A stretch of 64,000 nt of DNA from Aridibacter sp965216195 (GCA_965216195.1 OZ244151.1:496001-560000); one strand, 5' to 3'; counted from the first letter of the stretch, positions 16,197 through 24,721 are shown. The notes: generated by a model not told the origin, from the letters alone. Translations and numbers: made by a program.

Positions 16197-17384
16197 ATGA
16201 GTGAGCAACTCCCGATATTGATTTCCGGAGCAGGACCGACGGGCCTTACGCTGGCTTTGGCTTTAGGCAAGGCGGGCTACAAGGTTGAAGTATTTGAGGC
16301 GGAGCAGCAATTAGCAGATGAGATTAGAGCGAGCACAATTCATCCGGCGACGCTGGAGTACTGGGATACTTTAGGCGCCGCAGATCGAATCATCGACAAA
16401 GGATTGAGATCATACTCATTAGAATTTTATGAGCGTGAAACAAAAGAATGTGTAGCTAAATACGACTACGAATTGATCAGCGGGGACACCCGGTTTCCTT
16501 TCCGATTGCAATGTCCGCAAAACGTCGTCACGCGTGAGCTGCTGCCTGCCGCCTTGGAAACCGGCAATGTGTCGGTGCATATGTCGCATGCCAGCCGCAG
16601 GTTTGAAGATCATAGCGATGCCGTCACGCTTTATGTCGATTCACCGACGGGAAAAGAGTTGGCGATAAAGGGCAGCTATTTATGTGCATGCGATGGTCCG
16701 CGCAGTCCAGCTCGTATACAGCTGGGCATCAGTTTTCCCGACGTTAGCGTTTACGAGGATCGCTTCCTTTTGATTGGTACTGATATCAACTTGCAGGAAA
16801 TCTATCCCGGAATAGGTTCGGTGGCCTATTTCTATGACCCGGACGAATGGATTATTTGTATGGAATTGCCAGGTATGACCCGGACGGTTTTTCGTATCCC
16901 TCCCGATGCAGACACGACGGATCTAAAGAGTGACGAGTCTTGTCGTGAACGCCTGGAAAAGGTCGTTGGGCCTGATTACGCCTACGATATTAAGGTGGTT
17001 AATTACTACAGCGTACTGCAGCGGGCTGCTGAGACATTTCGGATCGGTCGGGTTTGTCTTGCAGGTGATGCGGCCCATCTAAACAACCCTACTGGCGGGC
17101 AGGGATTAAATAGCGGGGCGCAAGATGCAGCCATGCTGGCAGATGCACTGGACCGGGTTTTGCGGGGAGCGCCGGAAACACTGCTTGATGAATACTCAGA
17201 CACAAGACGCGATTATCACCGAAACATGGTGCAGCAGAAAGCGGCTAAAAACTACTCAGATTTAGTACTTGTCGATGATAAGGAGCGTGAGCAACGCAAT
17301 GCGGCAATGAAGGAAGTGGCGAAAGATCCGAAACAGGCAAGGGAGTATTTATTAAAAGCCTCGATGCTTGATCACAGAATCTAA
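16197..17384 (+). CDS. FAD-dependent monooxygenase (PHBH/UbiH type)
   Basis: 395 residues. The FAD-binding G-A-G-P-T-G-L-T-L-A begins near residue 10. The D-G motif C-A-C-D-G-P-R-S-P lies near residue 165. The second FAD motif L-A-G-D-A-A-H-L-N-N-P-T-G-G-Q-G-L-N lies near residue 290. These enzymes hydroxylate aromatic or other activated rings using NAD(P)H and oxygen. The start is set at the ATG at 16197, with AGGTGA 6 bases before it; a GTG at 16188 lies inside that SD. It is 41 bases after the isomerase-like gene and ends the island operon. Confidence 0.88.
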   Translation: MSEQLPILISGAGPTGLTLALALGKAGYKVEVFEAEQQLADEIRASTIHPATLEYWDTLGAADRIIDKGLRSYSLEFYERETKECVAKYDYELISGDTRFPFRLQCPQNVVTRELLPAALETGNVSVHMSHASRRFEDHSDAVTLYVDSPTGKELAIKGSYLCACDGPRSPARIQLGISFPDVSVYEDRFLLIGTDINLQEIYPGIGSVAYFYDPDEWIICMELPGMTRTVFRIPPDADTTDLKSDESCRERLEKVVGPDYAYDIKVVNYYSVLQRAAETFRIGRVCLAGDAAHLNNPTGGQGLNSGAQDAAMLADALDRVLRGAPETLLDEYSDTRRDYHRNMVQQKAAKNYSDLVLVDDKEREQRNAAMKEVAKDPKQAREYLLKASMLDHRI

Positions 17385-17412
17385 GAACGCCTAGTCGCGG
17401 AGCTTAGAATGC

Positions 17413-17502
17413 GTGTCAGTAGCCCGGCGTTAGCGTGGGGTTTTGTAGTTCACGTGAACATGTTTCGAAGGGAGCCCTTCTTAACAGTCGGGCTACTGAC
17501 AC
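17413..17502. repeat. 90-base palindromic repeat (REP/MITE-like), right of the island
   Basis: Perfect 14-base inverted arms, GTGTCAGTAGCCCG (17413-17426) and CGGGCTACTGACAC (17489-17502), enclose 62 bases that contain the smaller inverted pair GAAGGGA and CCCTTC. No coding frame is visible. The right arm and flank recur at 9542-9560. It is probably a member of a dispersed non-autonomous element family. Confidence 0.75.
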
Positions 17503-17536
17503 GATGGCCGAATAAGTCGTAAAAACCTAAAAAAAT

Positions 17537-17557
17537 AAACAGGCTAACAGCCTGTTT
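17537..17557. repeat. Hairpin repeat, right copy; possible terminator
   Basis: AAACAGGCT, a 3-base loop and AGCCTGTTT, followed by TACCTTTT. It is the same stem-loop as at 9452-9470. It could end the island transcript on the plus strand or the tRNA transcript on the minus strand. Confidence 0.7.
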
Positions 17558-17583
17558 TACCTTTTGCGAAGAGGTTTTAATTG

Positions 17584-17660
17584 TGGCGCACCCGACAGGA
17601 TTCGAACCTATGACCTCTTGATTCGTAGTCAAGCACTCTATCCAGCTGAGCTACGGGTGC
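17584..17660 (-). tRNA. tRNA-Arg (anticodon ACG)
   Basis: On the minus strand the sequence folds as a full cloverleaf. The acceptor stem is GCACCCG/CGGGTGC with discriminator G and encoded CCA. The D arm includes AGCTCAGCTGGATAGAG. The anticodon arm is CTTGA-CTACGAA-TCAAG with ACG at positions 34-36. The T arm contains GGTTCGAATCC. It is 77 bases including CCA. It lies 27 bases beyond the right-hand hairpin of the island. Confidence 0.95.
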
Positions 17661-17710
17661 GCAAGAACATACAGCCTACAAATACCACGTTTTTATGTCA
17701 AGGAATCGGA

Positions 17711-17751
17711 GGGAAAGTAAAAAGGGAAAGTAAAAAAGGGAAAGTAAAAAA
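17711..17751. repeat. Three tandem copies of GGGAAAGTAAAAA(A)
   Basis: Direct repeats at 17711-17723, 17724-17737 and 17738-17751, with a decayed fourth (GTGAAAAGTGAAG) after them. From about 17800 to 17842 two further short-repeat tracts follow: TTATTCG twice, then CTGACATC- and CAACATC-like heptamers. The whole 200-base gap between the tRNA and the next gene is low-complexity, with no gene seen. Confidence 0.8.
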
Positions 17752-17860
17752 GTGAAAAGTGAAGGATTGACAACCTCTCCTGTCCATACCAGGATTTCGT
17801 TATTCGTTATTCGGCGTCTGACATCCAACATCTGACTTCTCGCATATAGCTTCCGATTTC

Positions 17861-18850
17861 CTACTTTGCAAAATAGCCGGGACGTGTGCGGGAAATTAGT
17901 TCGGGATTATTAACTTTGATTTTGATCTCACGCCATTTTCCGTCGCGCTTTTCGTTCCGCGGTTGGTACTCAATTGTATATAGTGAGCGAACGTTTGCAG
18001 CTACCTGGGCATAAAGCCTACCCATTTCTTCCAGGCGGTTTATAGCGTTAAGCGTTCCGCCAGTTCGCTCTGCAAGGATCTTTAGGCGCGAGCGGGCTAT
18101 CGAAAACATCTCAACTTGAATCGGAAGCGGATCGGCAAGTTTTGAAGGGTCGCCGGTCGGCAGCGCGAGCGGAAAAATCGTAACACCTTGATTCGCAGCA
18201 TTTGCCAAAACACTATTCAATTTCCCGTTTCGCTCAGGCGAAATAGCGTTTTTCATATCCTTATCGTCCAATTTCGAAAGAATTACGCGGTCCTGATTTC
18301 TGAGCGCCGTGTCTACGCCGTCGGTTAAAACGATAATTGCTTTTCTTCGATTCTTTTCTTTCAGAAGCTTTTTGAGCGAAACCTCGAGCGCTTTATAAAG
18401 TTGAGTCTTACCACGACCGTTCGCAGCACCGATCGAATGAAACATTCTTCTTCGGTCGGCTGTGAAGTCGTTTAAAACATTGACCTTGTCGTAAAACTCG
18501 ATGATCGCTACGCGATCGTCCGGCGCAAGGGCGGTAACAAAACGGCGGGCCGAGGTTTGAATCGTCTGGCGAAAACCCAGCGTCGAGCCGCTCATATCCA
18601 AGATCATAACTACTGAAAACGGCGAAACAGTAGGCTCAAATCGCGTTATCTTTTGCTTAACTCCATCCTCATATAGCTCGAAGTCATCTCGATTCAGCGT
18701 TGTGATCGGTTGCCCAGAACGGTTAACGACACCCACGTTGAGCCTTACTAAAGTGGAGTCAACGCTGATAACGTCATCGTCTTGTGCCAAGACTGAAAAC
18801 GCCGAGCAACATACGGCGATTAGAACGAGTAATTTGAATATAAAACGCAT
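17861..18850 (-). CDS. Secreted VWFA-domain protein (acidobacterial type)
   Basis: 329 residues with a signal peptide (residues ~1-22, ending V-L-A-Q). Residues ~28-80 form the short beta region that precedes the VWFA domain in acidobacterial proteins, with D-D-F-E-L-Y-E-D-G. The VWFA domain (~88-300) has the metal-binding M-I-L-D-M-S-G-S-T (D-x-S-x-S-like) and V-L-T-D-G-V-D-T. This arrangement corresponds to the acidobacterial VWFA-related family, which supports the lineage assignment. The role is unknown; such domains usually bind proteins or carbohydrate outside the cytoplasm. It appears to be a single gene, divergent from the kinase operon. Confidence 0.85.
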   Translation of the reverse strand: MRFIFKLLVLIAVCCSAFSVLAQDDDVISVDSTLVRLNVGVVNRSGQPITTLNRDDFELYEDGVKQKITRFEPTVSPFSVVMILDMSGSTLGFRQTIQTSARRFVTALAPDDRVAIIEFYDKVNVLNDFTADRRRMFHSIGAANGRGKTQLYKALEVSLKKLLKEKNRRKAIIVLTDGVDTALRNQDRVILSKLDDKDMKNAISPERNGKLNSVLANAANQGVTIFPLALPTGDPSKLADPLPIQVEMFSIARSRLKILAERTGGTLNAINRLEEMGRLYAQVAANVRSLYTIEYQPRNEKRDGKWREIKIKVNNPELISRTRPGYFAK

Positions 18851-18920
18851 AGTAAAAAATACAGATGTTCAGACGCGAAAAAAAACACGGTGGTTGTACG
18901 GAGACTAACCGCGAAATATC

Positions 18921-18949
18921 TTAACATCTGTCTCTGTATGAGTTATAAT
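18921..18949 (+). promoter_or_regulatory. Sigma-70 promoter for the zinc-ribbon/kinase operon
   Basis: -35 TTAACA (18921-18926), a 17-base spacer and -10 TATAAT (18944-18949), 88 bases before the ATG at 19038. Confidence 0.7.
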
Positions 18950-19037
18950 CTCAAGAATTATTCGGATTTGGAAGCATCGAAGGATCAGAGTCCGCGGCGT
19001 AAGCTCAAACTCCTTCAACCTCAACGCTTAGGGGGCT

Positions 19038-19619
19038 ATGTTGTATAAGCCAACATATTGTTGTAATTGCGGGGAAAAGATCGAACGACTTGATTGGAAC
19101 ATCTTCACCAACAGACGGTTTTGTGCGCTTTGTGAAACCGAATTTAAGTTTGAAGATATTCTCAAGAAGATTGGGATGTTTTTTCTTGCAGTATTGGGTG
19201 TTTTTGGTGTTGGGAGTTATCTTTCCGGTGAAGGGAAGAAGGCGAAATTAGAGATCTCGGAAGTCAGTATTTCGAAACCTGGGGTTAAGGTGGCCAATGA
19301 GAAGCCATCTCCCCAGATGCAAACTGAGCAACAAAAAACTTCGAGTGAGATTGAAAAAAAATCCGCGATCGAAGGTTCCAAACCAGAGAAGGCGGAACCA
19401 GTAGCTCCCAGGCAATCGAAGGCAAAAGAGCCACCGAGGTTGGGAGGAAGCCAGGCGCATTTGCAAAAGAAGGCTGAGGAGCCCGTCTATTTTTGTGGGG
19501 CGGCTACAAAAAAAGGAACGCCTTGTTCGCGAAAAGTGAAAGGAGGCGGAAGGTGCTGGCAGCATCTTGGAAGAGAAGCGATTTTGTCGGAAAAGGAGTT
19601 GTTGATAAAAGAACACTAG
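19038..19619 (+). CDS. Zinc-ribbon membrane protein with a Cys/His tail
   Basis: 193 residues, family not recognised. The N-terminus has two CxxC pairs, C-x-N-C at ~9-12 and C-A-L-C at ~31-34, a probable zinc ribbon. One hydrophobic helix follows at ~47-63 (M-F-F-L-A-V-L-G-V-F-G-V-G-S-Y-L). Residues ~75-145 are a charged Lys/Glu/Pro linker. The tail has C-G-A-A-T-K-K-G-T-P-C and later C-W-Q-H, a second possible metal site of a kind seen in short phage and plasmid proteins. It precedes the Ser/Thr kinase by 42 bases and could be a membrane partner or target of it. Confidence 0.65.
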   Translation: MLYKPTYCCNCGEKIERLDWNIFTNRRFCALCETEFKFEDILKKIGMFFLAVLGVFGVGSYLSGEGKKAKLEISEVSISKPGVKVANEKPSPQMQTEQQKTSSEIEKKSAIEGSKPEKAEPVAPRQSKAKEPPRLGGSQAHLQKKAEEPVYFCGAATKKGTPCSRKVKGGGRCWQHLGREAILSEKELLIKEH

Positions 19620-19661
19620 CCAAAATCGAGAAATTTTGGGAAACCAGGCGAAAAAATAAAA

Positions 19662-21653
19662 ATGAAACCATTACCCCCCGGCGCGTTACTACAAAATAGG
19701 TACGAAATTGGCAGCCTGATCGGCAGAGGCGGAATGGGGGAAGTCTATCTTGCAGTCGATAGAAGGCTCGGCCATTCCGTTGCGTTAAAGCGCACTACCG
19801 TTGGAGATGATGTAGCTTTGGCAGAAGCCTTTGAGCAGGAAGCCCGGACTTTGGCGCAGCTCCGCCATCCGGTTCTTCCAAAGGTCAGCGACCACTTCCT
19901 CGAAGATGGCGAGCAGTTTCTCGTAATGGATTACATCGACGGCGAGGATCTTTCGACGCGGCTTAAAGACGCGAATAAACCTTTTCCCTTAAACTGGGTT
20001 CTCTTTTGGGCGGATCAGTTGTTGGAGGCATTGGAGTATCTGCACAAATACAATCCTCCGATTATTCATCGCGATATCAAACCGCAAAATCTCAAATTAA
20101 CTCCTGAAAATAATGTCATCTTGCTTGATTTTGGATTGTCCAAACAATCCATCGGGGACACAAAGGTTACGAGTTCTGGAAGCATCGTAGGCTACACCCC
20201 GCATTACGCACCGATGGAGCAAATTCGCGGAACTGGGACGGATGCTCGGAGCGATATTTATTCACTTTGTTCTACGCTTTACCATCTCTTAACCGGTGAG
20301 GTACCGCCTGACGCGCTTACCAGGGCTGACGCACTGTTGGCCGGCTCGCCAGATCCATTGAAACCCTTAACTGGCTTGAATCCGGAGATTTCAGAAGAAT
20401 TGTCCGAAATTATTATCAATGGAATGGAGATCAGTCAGGAGAAGCGCTTTGGCTCGGCGCGGGATATGCAGAAGGAATTGCGAAGGGCGTTTAATTCATT
20501 ACAGGATTCAATGTCTGCTGAGACCGTCGCATTTAATGTCGCCGATGAGGATTTTAGTGGCGCCGATGAAAAAACTGAAGTTATTTCCGGTGCGGAGTTG
20601 GGAGCTATCGTCCCCGGAGCGGAGGTATCTGACGACAGCGGTGATGTTTCGACATCTGATTCGCTGGCCGGCGCGGAAGAAGACTTTTCCGCTGATAAGA
20701 AAGAGGTCATTAATAAGAATGATGTAAGAGAAATCGCTGAAGACGAAAACTTTGACTCGACGATGAAGAAGGGTATTTTCCCTGTCGAGGAAGTTTCTGA
20801 AGAGAGTGAACCGGTGACGCAGGAATATCCTGCAGTTGACGAATTTTCCGATACAGACGAAGCCAATGTTTACGAGACGAGCGAAGACGTCGGGGACGTG
20901 GTTGAAGATTTTTCGGAGCCCACGCCCTTAGCTGATGAAATAGAGGAAGCCGAAGATAGTTCTCTTCCTGCTGCGACTGTGCCGCTAATTTCTTTGGATT
21001 CTGAGGCTCAAGACGTCGTCGATGAAGGGGGAGATGAACGGGTTTCGATAGGGGATTCGGAGAATGTCGAGCAGAAGGATTTTACGGAGCCGGAAGCTGT
21101 GCCTGAAAAGGAAAATTCAGCGGCGGTTGCGGCAGCTTCGAGTGAGAAGAGTTCGACTGGAAAATATTTGGCGGTCTTGGGCGGTATGGGTGCGCTGTTG
21201 CTCTTGCTGCTTGGAACCGTATTCGCTGTTGGCTGGTACGTTACGAACGGAACTTTCAGTATGGGGCCCGGGGATGCTGATGCTGAGCCATCAACGATGC
21301 CCTCTATTGAAGAATCTCCAGCCGTCGAAGAAACAACCCCGGAGATTTCAAACACAGATGTTTTGGACAATGGAAACACGAATGAAAACGCCAACACTTC
21401 CGACAACCAGAACGCAAATGTTGAGCCGAACACAAACGTGGCCAACGAAAAACGTCCTACCGTAGAGGCTAAACCGACTATTGCGCCGGCTACTCCGAGA
21501 CCTACCAGGACTCCTCGCAAAGTGAAGACCCCGACGCCACGCAAAACCGTGAGACCGAGGGCGACTAGAAAGCCAACGCCCAAAGCAACGCGACCCAAGC
21601 CGAAGCCGACGCGGAAACCGAGGCCAAGGGTTAGACCTACGATTGTTCAGTAA
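19662..21653 (+). CDS. PknB-like membrane Ser/Thr protein kinase
   Basis: 663 residues. The kinase domain (~13-280) has the glycine loop L-I-G-R-G-G-M-G-E-V-Y, V-A-L-K-R with the ATP-binding lysine, H-R-D-I-K-P-Q-N and L-D-F-G-L-S-K. An acidic, low-complexity cytoplasmic linker (~285-500) follows. One transmembrane helix (~507-530, V-L-G-G-M-G-A-L-L-L-L-L-L) leads to an Asn/Thr-rich stretch. The final ~70 residues are strongly basic and proline-rich with repeated T-P-R and K-P-T units. There are no PASTA repeats. The basic tail would lie outside the membrane and might bind cell-wall polymers. The TPR gene starts at its end. Confidence 0.9.
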   Translation: MKPLPPGALLQNRYEIGSLIGRGGMGEVYLAVDRRLGHSVALKRTTVGDDVALAEAFEQEARTLAQLRHPVLPKVSDHFLEDGEQFLVMDYIDGEDLSTRLKDANKPFPLNWVLFWADQLLEALEYLHKYNPPIIHRDIKPQNLKLTPENNVILLDFGLSKQSIGDTKVTSSGSIVGYTPHYAPMEQIRGTGTDARSDIYSLCSTLYHLLTGEVPPDALTRADALLAGSPDPLKPLTGLNPEISEELSEIIINGMEISQEKRFGSARDMQKELRRAFNSLQDSMSAETVAFNVADEDFSGADEKTEVISGAELGAIVPGAEVSDDSGDVSTSDSLAGAEEDFSADKKEVINKNDVREIAEDENFDSTMKKGIFPVEEVSEESEPVTQEYPAVDEFSDTDEANVYETSEDVGDVVEDFSEPTPLADEIEEAEDSSLPAATVPLISLDSEAQDVVDEGGDERVSIGDSENVEQKDFTEPEAVPEKENSAAVAAASSEKSSTGKYLAVLGGMGALLLLLLGTVFAVGWYVTNGTFSMGPGDADAEPSTMPSIEESPAVEETTPEISNTDVLDNGNTNENANTSDNQNANVEPNTNVANEKRPTVEAKPTIAPATPRPTRTPRKVKTPTPRKTVRPRATRKPTPKATRPKPKPTRKPRPRVRPTIVQ

Positions 21654-21669
21654 ATGGAGATATTTGGTA

Positions 21670-23061
21670 ATGACGAGGAATATTCAGAAATCAATAATTG
21701 CTTTGTTTGTTTTTTTGACGGCTATCGCTTTTTTACCGCAGGATACCGAGGCGCAGCGAAAGAAACAAAAAAGGAGAGCACAGATTCTTGCGGCAGAAGG
21801 CGACGACCTTTATCGCAATAAGCAATATAACGAAGCGATCCTCAAATATACTGAGGCAATTCGTTTAAGACCCAAGTTTCCGTTCGCATACTTTTCAAGG
21901 GGACACGCTCATCTCAATATTAAGAATTACGATGAGGCAGTAGCCGACTTTTCGAGGGCAAAGAAGCAGGGCTATCGGGCGATGAAGGTTTACGAGGTTC
22001 GATGGCGTGCTCATTATCTCAACAAAGATTGGACAAACGCGCTTGCCGACATAAAGATTGCCCAAAAGAAAGCAAAGAAAAACCCCTACTTTTATGTTGC
22101 GGAAGGGCAAGTCCTCAGCGGGAAAGGGGACTATGATGAGGCATTTACTGCCTTCCAAAAGGCCGTCGATTTAGGAACCAAGGATTATAGCGTCTACTAT
22201 TTTATGGCTCAGACTGCTAACGCTTCCGGCGATTACGTTCAACAGCGAGTTTTTGCCAAAAAAGCTTTGGAAGGAAATTCGACTTTCCCGGGAGAGAGTT
22301 GGTTCTTAATTGGTGATTCGTATCAACGGGAAAGGAAATATCGTGACGCTGCCGAAGCATACGATCAGGCCCTTAAGGTCAATCCGGATATTTACGATGC
22401 GTATAACAATCTGGCGGAAAGCTATCGACATTTAAACATGTTTGCCGAGGCCATTCAGGCCGCGCAGCGAGGTGTTAGAAGGTTTCGCAATGATGGCGCT
22501 CTGCGAACTAACCTGAGCTGGTATTATAGTCTTGCGAAACAGCATCCCCAAGCAATGGCGATCGCGAAGGAGGCTATTAGCCTTGATCCGAACGGCTACA
22601 AAGCCTATACCTATTTGTGTCGTGCATACAATGATTTACGACAATATTCTTTCGCGATTCGAGAGTGTAAAAAAGCTTTGGAAAGGAAACCAGGCGATGG
22701 CGAAACCCATTATTATCTCGGTCGCGCCTACGCCTCGACTGATAACAGCCGCCTGTCCAGGGCGAGCTACCAAGCTGCCGTTGATGGGCTTGTAAAACTA
22801 TCTGCCGCCCAACAGGATGATTCGGATGTTTTTTACATTCTTGGTAACGCGTATTTTGAGACTGATCAAAAGGAGAAAGCAATTTCAGCTTACCAGAGAT
22901 GTCTTAGAATCAGTCCTAATTTTGCTAACGCAAGACACAATTTGGGTTTTGTGTACGTTCAGACAGGCAATAAAACTGCCGCACGGCAACAATATAATGA
23001 GCTCGTAAAAATCGACAGACAATTGGCAAACAGTCTCCTTAGCGCGATAAATAGTAGATAG
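21670..23061 (+). CDS. Secreted tetratricopeptide-repeat (TPR) protein
   Basis: 463 residues from the ATG at 21670. A TTG at 21643 overlaps the kinase gene and would place nine residues before the signal; TGGAGAT precedes the ATG. The signal peptide is I-I-A-L-F-V-F-L-T-A-I-A-F followed by a cleavage region near E-A-Q. Residues ~45-460 form about ten TPR units with the typical Ala/Gly-8 and Pro-32 pattern, for example A-I-L-K-Y-T-E-A-I-R-L-R-P and the late A-I-S-A-Y-Q-R-C-L-R-I-S-P. TPRs are protein-binding scaffolds. Coupling to the kinase gene suggests a common signalling or envelope role. Confidence 0.85.
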   Translation: MTRNIQKSIIALFVFLTAIAFLPQDTEAQRKKQKRRAQILAAEGDDLYRNKQYNEAILKYTEAIRLRPKFPFAYFSRGHAHLNIKNYDEAVADFSRAKKQGYRAMKVYEVRWRAHYLNKDWTNALADIKIAQKKAKKNPYFYVAEGQVLSGKGDYDEAFTAFQKAVDLGTKDYSVYYFMAQTANASGDYVQQRVFAKKALEGNSTFPGESWFLIGDSYQRERKYRDAAEAYDQALKVNPDIYDAYNNLAESYRHLNMFAEAIQAAQRGVRRFRNDGALRTNLSWYYSLAKQHPQAMAIAKEAISLDPNGYKAYTYLCRAYNDLRQYSFAIRECKKALERKPGDGETHYYLGRAYASTDNSRLSRASYQAAVDGLVKLSAAQQDDSDVFYILGNAYFETDQKEKAISAYQRCLRISPNFANARHNLGFVYVQTGNKTAARQQYNELVKIDRQLANSLLSAINSR

Positions 23062-23105
23062 TAAATATCAGCCAGCGAACCCATCTGGAATAGGTGATGC
23101 CTATA

Positions 23106-24026
23106 ATGGATGGGTCTCTTCACAACGTGGATTTCTACCTAAAAAAACCAGACAGATTTGATTTTAAGGTCACGATCTATAGCCATGGATGGGTCGATCT
23201 CAAACCTTTTGTTTTCGACGAGGAGAAGTGGAACTTCACATACTCGTTTAGGGGCACGGGAAAGGTAAAGCCAATCAGAGTAACGATTTCCGAAACCGAC
23301 AAGCGTCTAAAAATTTCTACTGGTAGAAGAGTAAGTGCAAATATAAAGAGCCGAATCACCTCGCGAGTAAAACACATGTTACGGCTTGATGAAGATTTTG
23401 GGCAGTTTTACAGGTTAGCCAGAAAACATAAAGGACTACGCTGGGTTACCAAACTCAAGGCCGGACGACTTGTACGTTCGCCCAACGTTTTTGAAGATCT
23501 CGTGAAAACAATTTGCACGACAAACTGTTCTTGGGGGCTGACGAAGTCGATGGTGGCCAATTTAGTCGACCAGCTTGGCGAGCCTATTGGAAACGAAGGA
23601 AAGTGTTTTCCTACGGCGACTGCAATGGCTCTGAAGAACGAGAAGTTTTATCGGGAAAAAATTCGAGCCGGCTATCGTTCTCCCTATTTTGTCGAACTTG
23701 CGGAGTCGGTGGCTAGCGGCAAGCTCAATCCCGAGCAGTGGCTTAAAAGTGATTTACCTACGGAAGAACTTAAGCGGGAGATAAAAAAGATAAAGGGGGT
23801 TGGTAATTATGCCGCTGAAAATCTTCTCAAACTCGTTGGGCGATACGATGGTTTGGCGCTCGACTCGTTTTTGCGTTCGGAGTTTTACAAAAAACACAAC
23901 AACGGGAAATCCTGTAGTGATAAAAAGATTGAGAAGTTTTACAGCGGTTTTGGCGATTGGAAAGGACTTGCAATTTGGTTTGATATGACCCAACGGTTTT
24001 TTGAAGAGAAAGCCGAAATTTTATAG
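23106..24026 (+). CDS. HhH-GPD family DNA glycosylase (AlkA/OGG-like)
   Basis: About 306 residues. The N-terminal ~90 residues are a beta domain like that of AlkA/OGG proteins. Residues ~115-290 are the helical domain: S-P-N-V-F-E-D-L-V-K-T-I-C-T-T-N at its start, then the helix-hairpin-helix I-K-G-V-G-N-Y-A-A-E-N-L-L-K, and L-A-L-D-S with the catalytic aspartate. No lysine is obvious at the usual OGG position, so a single-function alkylbase glycosylase is more likely than a lyase. The role is base excision repair. GTG at 23094 and ATG at 23097 are other starts; AGGTGA at 23092 fits the ATG at 23106 best. It overlaps the convergent plsC-like gene by 6 bases. Confidence 0.8.
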   Translation: MDGSLHNVDFYLKKPDRFDFKVTIYSHGWVDLKPFVFDEEKWNFTYSFRGTGKVKPIRVTISETDKRLKISTGRRVSANIKSRITSRVKHMLRLDEDFGQFYRLARKHKGLRWVTKLKAGRLVRSPNVFEDLVKTICTTNCSWGLTKSMVANLVDQLGEPIGNEGKCFPTATAMALKNEKFYREKIRAGYRSPYFVELAESVASGKLNPEQWLKSDLPTEELKREIKKIKGVGNYAAENLLKLVGRYDGLALDSFLRSEFYKKHNNGKSCSDKKIEKFYSGFGDWKGLAIWFDMTQRFFEEKAEIL

Positions 24027-24680
24027 CGGTGCTGATGAAATCACCTCTCGTAGCTTATCTGTTTCCTTAATGACAAGCTCACTCATACTTTCCCCTTTCT
24101 TTGGCCCGCGAATTTCAATCAACGGATGATAATAAACATCGACCTTCCCAGGCCGTGGATACCGGTGATCTTGCGACCAGATTCGATTGGCTCCTCGGAT
24201 CGCTACGGGAAGAATTGGAGTATTCGTCTTGATTGCGAGTTTTACTGCACCGGTTTTAAAAGGCAACAGCTTTCCGTCAGAAAACTCGCGCGACGCTTCA
24301 GGAAAGACAGCCAGACTCTCACCTTTTGTTAAGATCTCGATTGATTTCTTAAGTCCGCTTATTGTTCCACCTTCCTTGAGACTCATCGGAAACGCGCCAA
24401 GCTTCCTGATTGTTCTTCCAATCAGCGGCCATTCAAAAGCTTTATCCCAGGCCATAAATCGAAGTTTGTGCTCTATCGGAATGGAAATCAGAAAGGGGTC
24501 GAGATAGGTCTGATGGTTTGAAGCAATTATTAACCCGCTTGAGAGGTTTTTCGGAATATTCTCCCGGCCATGAAATTTAACTCTCCAAAGCAATTTACCC
24601 AGCACAATGGAAATTGTCCTGGCGACTTCTACTACAGGTTTTGAATACTCCTTATCCGAAGCTGTTTTACGATAGCTCAC
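24021..24680 (-). CDS. PlsC-like 1-acylglycerol-3-phosphate acyltransferase
   Basis: 219 residues. The acyltransferase boxes are present: N-H-Q-T-Y-L-D-P-F near residue 55 (the H-x4-D catalytic pair) and F-P-E-A-S-R near residue 123. The later P-I-L-P-V-A-I-R-G box also fits. The enzyme would add the second acyl chain to lysophosphatidic acid at the inner membrane. There is little hydrophobic sequence beyond the central region. It appears to stand alone. Confidence 0.85.
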   Translation of the reverse strand: MSYRKTASDKEYSKPVVEVARTISIVLGKLLWRVKFHGRENIPKNLSSGLIIASNHQTYLDPFLISIPIEHKLRFMAWDKAFEWPLIGRTIRKLGAFPMSLKEGGTISGLKKSIEILTKGESLAVFPEASREFSDGKLLPFKTGAVKLAIKTNTPILPVAIRGANRIWSQDHRYPRPGKVDVYYHPLIEIRGPKKGESMSELVIKETDKLREVISSAPL

Positions 24681-24721
24681 TCCAAAATTCTACTCAACTT
24701 GAAAAGGAAAGAATGGACTGA

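Noticed and set aside
17584..17660. tRNA-Arg as an integrase attachment site for the island
   Set aside because: No copy of the tRNA 3' end was found near 9.4-9.7 kb and no integrase gene is present.
17711..17751. Tandem repeats considered as a CRISPR array
   Set aside because: Units are 13-14 bases with no spacers and no cas genes.
17564..17755. Plus-strand frame reading D-R-I-R-T-Y-D-L-L-I-R-S-Q-A-L-Y-P-A-E-L-R
   Set aside because: This is the antisense translation of tRNA-Arg(ACG), a known false protein seen in many annotations.
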